A DNA stretch of 64,000 bases from positions 186,001 to 250,000 of the forward strand of contig CAVWXN010000004.1 of the NCBI GenBank assembly GCA_963759125.1, in the 5' to 3' direction. The DNA comes from JABDQA01 sp963759125 (GTDB lineage: Bacteria; Desulfobacterota; Desulfobulbia; Desulfobulbales; Desulfocapsaceae). The notes under the pieces are model-generated. The model had not been told where the DNA came from, searched no databases, and worked only from the letters and a program-made list of their open reading frames with translations. This document shows, piece after piece, positions 63,486 through 64,000 of the stretch; positions within the stretch are counted from its first letter, which is position 1; each line of letters begins with the position of its first letter. The position numbers and the translations under genes were made by a program.

Positions 63486-63998
63486 TCAATGCAGAAGACT
63501 CTGATCCTCTTCGGGGCTGATCTGAACCGGTGCCACCACGAGCTGATACTGCTCACCCAGCCCCCGGACAAGCGTCATAAAGGTTGAAGGCAGCGGCAGA
63601 TTACGGTCTTTTACCAGTACACCCAGTGCCTCTGCCGTCTGCAGTACTCCAGAATCATCAATGCCCTCCTGGCTGTCGCACAGGGTCTGAATCCGAAGCG
63701 CATCGGTAAGTGAGTTGCGCAGATGGGGCAGGTTCTCTGCCAGTCCGCTCATTTCCTCTTCGATCAAGGCCCGGTTCTCCTGCCTGAAAGCCACGAATTT
63801 CTCTTCAGGGTTAGGAGTGCCGAATAGTTCGTTGGTGATGGCACCTGCGAGCATCAGATAGGAACTGAGGTCCTTGTCCGGATGCTTCTTTTCCAGAATT
63901 GCTTTGATCTCCTTGAAGAAGACCATCTGCACGAGGGCTACCCCCTCGCGCAGGGCGCCGACAAGTTTTGACTGTTCTACTGTGGGTTGTTCGCTCAT
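63486..63998 (-). CDS. Hypothetical protein, helical
   Basis: 170 residues, mostly helical by composition, without signal peptide or membrane segment. Parts such as EGVALVQMVFFKEIKAILEKKHP and SYLMLAGAITNELFGTPNPEEKFVAF look conserved, but I do not recognise the family. It starts two bases from the right edge of the window, so the start is plausible but its upstream region is not visible. It is convergent with pabBC. Confidence 0.7.
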   Translation of the reverse strand: MSEQPTVEQSKLVGALREGVALVQMVFFKEIKAILEKKHPDKDLSSYLMLAGAITNELFGTPNPEEKFVAFRQENRALIEEEMSGLAENLPHLRNSLTDALRIQTLCDSQEGIDDSGVLQTAEALGVLVKDRNLPLPSTFMTLVRGLGEQYQLVVAPVQISPEEDQSLLH

Positions 63999-64000
63999 TT

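Noticed and set aside
1..64000. CRISPR array, prophage or complete insertion sequence
   Set aside because: No regularly spaced direct repeats, no phage structural genes and no intact transposase were seen; only the MITE-like copies and the integrase remnant suggest mobility.

Overview
The window reads as about 64 kb of a Gram-negative, anaerobe-type chromosome. It most resembles the Desulfobacterota (sulfate- or sulfur-metabolising former Deltaproteobacteria, Desulfobulbales-like). This rests on the division and cell-wall cluster, an FtsI-like protein with a PASTA tail, a SelW-type selenoprotein, a CoA-disulfide reductase-rhodanese fusion and many PAS/GAF sensors. The lineage is an inference; no rRNA or tRNA gene is visible.

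Layout. 1-3.1 kb: an acetyl-CoA hydrolase/transferase-like gene running off the left edge, divergent from a GAF-PAS-LuxR regulator. 3.4-12.8 kb: a branched-chain-amino-acid-type ABC transporter (livG, livH, livM, livK, livF) interleaved with an acyl-CoA synthetase, then a universal stress protein and a second, unusual acyl-CoA ligase; together they look like uptake plus CoA activation of an organic acid. 12.8-13.7 kb: a non-coding stretch with a palindrome and strong hairpins. 13.9-19.2 kb (minus): two periplasmic binding proteins, a histidine kinase, a receiver and a receiver-PP2C phosphatase. 19.4-22.3 kb: a decayed integrase and repeat end, a ComEC-like metallo-hydrolase and a dGTPase-like protein. 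22.4-25.4 kb: a SelW selenoprotein, recN and a PP-loop ATPase. 25.7-29.1 kb (minus): mscS/ybdG-like channel, dus, and a MalY/PatB-like aminotransferase, joined by 4-bp overlaps. 29.4-34.5 kb: cca-like nucleotidyltransferase, rlmE, yebC, ruvC, ruvA, ruvB. 34.9-51.7 kb: a dcw cluster in the order mraZ, rsmH, ftsL, degenerate ftsI, fused murE-murF, mraY, a small membrane protein, murD, murG, murC, murB, ftsQ, ftsA, ftsZ. 51.7-64 kb: radical SAM protein, NtrB-like kinase, fetA/fetB, nitroreductase, CoA-disulfide reductase-rhodanese, PHP phosphatase, YkgJ-like protein, pabB-pabC fusion and an unknown protein.

The most notable points are: (1) a SelW-like selenoprotein with an in-frame TGA and a plausible SECIS hairpin; (2) an FtsI homologue in the dcw cluster in which I find none of the three transpeptidase motifs, together with absence of ftsW from its usual place between murD and murG; (3) a diverged copy of the mraY 3' end placed just before murD, enclosing a small membrane-protein gene; (4) a family of about 120-147 bp repeats with terminal inverted repeats in four intergenic places; (5) roughly 18 single-base frame breaks, nearly all insertions, scattered through conserved genes including murD, murE and murF. 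The last point suggests sequencing or assembly error, so I annotate those genes as whole genes with stated break points.
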